DNA of 13,637 bases from NCBI GenBank assembly GCA_026400595.1, contig JAPLOT010000278.1:1-13637 (forward strand), in the 5' to 3' direction. The notes beneath the pieces were generated by a model. The model did no database searches. It was not told where the DNA came from and saw nothing but the letters and a program-made list of their open reading frames with translations. Shown here piece by piece: positions 12,818 through 13,637 of this stretch; position 1 is the stretch's first letter; each line of letters starts with the position of its first letter. Origin of the DNA: Alphaproteobacteria bacterium. Lineage in GTDB: Bacteria > Pseudomonadota > Alphaproteobacteria > Rhizobiales > Aestuariivirgaceae. Made by a program: the position numbers and the translations under genes.

Positions 12818-13637
12818 ATGTCCGAATTCGAAATGAAACTGAAGGCGGCCCAGAAGGCAGTCGGTCTCGGCAAGCTGTCGCGCCGCGACTTCATGTCCTT
12901 TGCCATCGCCTCGGGCTTCACGATCGCCGCGGCGAACCAGATGTTCGTCACGGCCGCCCGCGCGGAAGCCAAGAAGGGCGGTAACTTCAAGGCCGCCGTC
13001 GGCCACGGGTCGACCACTGACTCGCTCGATCCCGCCACCTGGGCCAACGGCTTCACCTTCGGTTTCGGCAAGTCGCTGTTCTCCGCGCCGCTGGTGCAGG
13101 TCAACGTCAAGAACGAAGCCGCCCCGCATGTGGCCGAAAGCTTCGAGCCGGCCGACGGTGCCAACAAGTGGGTCTTCAAGATCCGCAAGGGCATCACCTT
13201 CCATGACGGCCGGACGCTGACGGCCGACGACGTGGTTGCCACCATCAACTACCACATCGGTCCGGATTCCAAGTCGCCGGCCAAGTCGGTCCTGTCCTCC
13301 ATCACCGGCGTCAAGGCCGATGGTCCCGACACGGTGATCTTCGAGCTGAGCGGCGGCAATGCCGACTTCCCCTTCCTCCTGTCGGACTACCATCTCGGCA
13401 TGTATCCGTCGAAGGACGGCAAGATCGAGTGGGAAAAGGGCATCGGTGCCGGTCCCTTCGTGATGAAGTCCTTCGAGCCCGGCGTGCGCTTTGCCGCCGA
13501 GCGCAACCCGAACTACTTCGGAACCGCGTGGTTCGACAGCGTCGAGCTGCTCTCGATGGTGGACACCGCCGCCCGCACCAACGCCTCTCTCTCGGGCGAA
13601 GTGCACTTCAGCGACCGTGCCGATCTCAAGACCATCG
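12818..13637 (+). CDS. Family-5 extracellular solute-binding protein of an ABC importer (partial)
   Basis: Periplasmic receptor of the SBP_bac_5 (peptide/nickel/opine-type) class; the ligand is unknown. The frame runs off the right edge after 273 codons, about half the family's usual 500-550 residues. The N terminus carries a twin-arginine signal: SRRDFM at 21-26, a hydrophobic stretch (about 27-46) and a likely ARA cleavage site at 47-49, so export should be through the Tat pathway. After it come the family-typical start (GGNFKAAVGHGSTTDSLDPA) and the hallmark FHDGRTLTADDVV near 128-140, then GIGAGPFVMKSFEPG. AAGGAG (12804-12809) lies 8 bp before ATG 12818. The 273-bp gap to hslO suggests its own promoter. 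Permease and ATPase genes would be expected beyond the window. Confidence 0.9.
   Translation, partial: MSEFEMKLKAAQKAVGLGKLSRRDFMSFAIASGFTIAAANQMFVTAARAEAKKGGNFKAAVGHGSTTDSLDPATWANGFTFGFGKSLFSAPLVQVNVKNEAAPHVAESFEPADGANKWVFKIRKGITFHDGRTLTADDVVATINYHIGPDSKSPAKSVLSSITGVKADGPDTVIFELSGGNADFPFLLSDYHLGMYPSKDGKIEWEKGIGAGPFVMKSFEPGVRFAAERNPNYFGTAWFDSVELLSMVDTAARTNASLSGEVHFSDRADLKTI

Noticed and set aside
12639..12836. Possible 65-residue protein upstream of the family-5 binding protein
   Set aside because: It overlaps the ribosome site and start of the binding-protein gene, is basic low-complexity sequence, and has no own ribosome site.

Overview
The window is an ordinary-looking stretch of a GC-rich alphaproteobacterial chromosome, most like Hyphomicrobiales (Rhizobiales) or a near relative. 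Three things point there. A GcrA-type cell-cycle regulator gene is present, and that family is essentially restricted to Alphaproteobacteria. The Pst permeases carry the long N-terminal extensions typical of alphaproteobacterial PstC and PstA. The block gcrA / argD-argF-hslO next to phoB recurs in rhizobia-like genomes (from memory, not searched). I see no insertion sequence, CRISPR array, rRNA or tRNA, and base and codon use look uniform.

Layout. Bases 1-51 are the last 16 codons of an unidentified plus-strand gene. A minus-strand HSL-family alpha/beta hydrolase (264-1214) ends at a perfect hairpin (237-256). It is divergent from phoR (1266-2366), with a 51-bp gap between them. The phosphate block runs on the plus strand: phoR, an AT-rich promoter with two tandem Pho boxes (2389-2428), pstS, two strong intergenic hairpins, pstC, pstA, pstB, phoU and phoB (ending 8535). 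Together these encode high-affinity phosphate uptake and its sensing circuit: PstSCAB imports phosphate, PhoU connects transporter state to PhoR, and PhoR-PhoB activates pstS through the Pho boxes. PhoR here has no recognisable membrane segment.

phoB converges on gcrA (minus strand) with 7 bp between the stop codons. A dyad spans both stops. The gcrA-argD divergent region (about 9077-9484) is the most signal-rich non-coding part. It holds a GC-rich dyad just upstream of gcrA, a near-consensus CtrA-type site, three GANTC methylation sites, a sigma-70-like promoter pointing at argD, and a terminator-like hairpin with a T-tract inside the presumed argD leader.

argD (9485-10666), argF (10681-11622) and hslO (11612-12544) form a tight operon for two steps of arginine biosynthesis and the redox chaperone Hsp33. 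A 273-bp intergenic region follows, with an unusual cluster of TGTC/GACA motifs including one Pho-box-like pair. It leads to a Tat-exported family-5 solute-binding protein that runs off the right edge.

No clearly new multi-gene system is visible. The best leads are the possible argD leader attenuator or small RNA, the soluble PhoR, the Pho-box-like cluster before the family-5 binding protein, and the cell-cycle signature upstream of gcrA.
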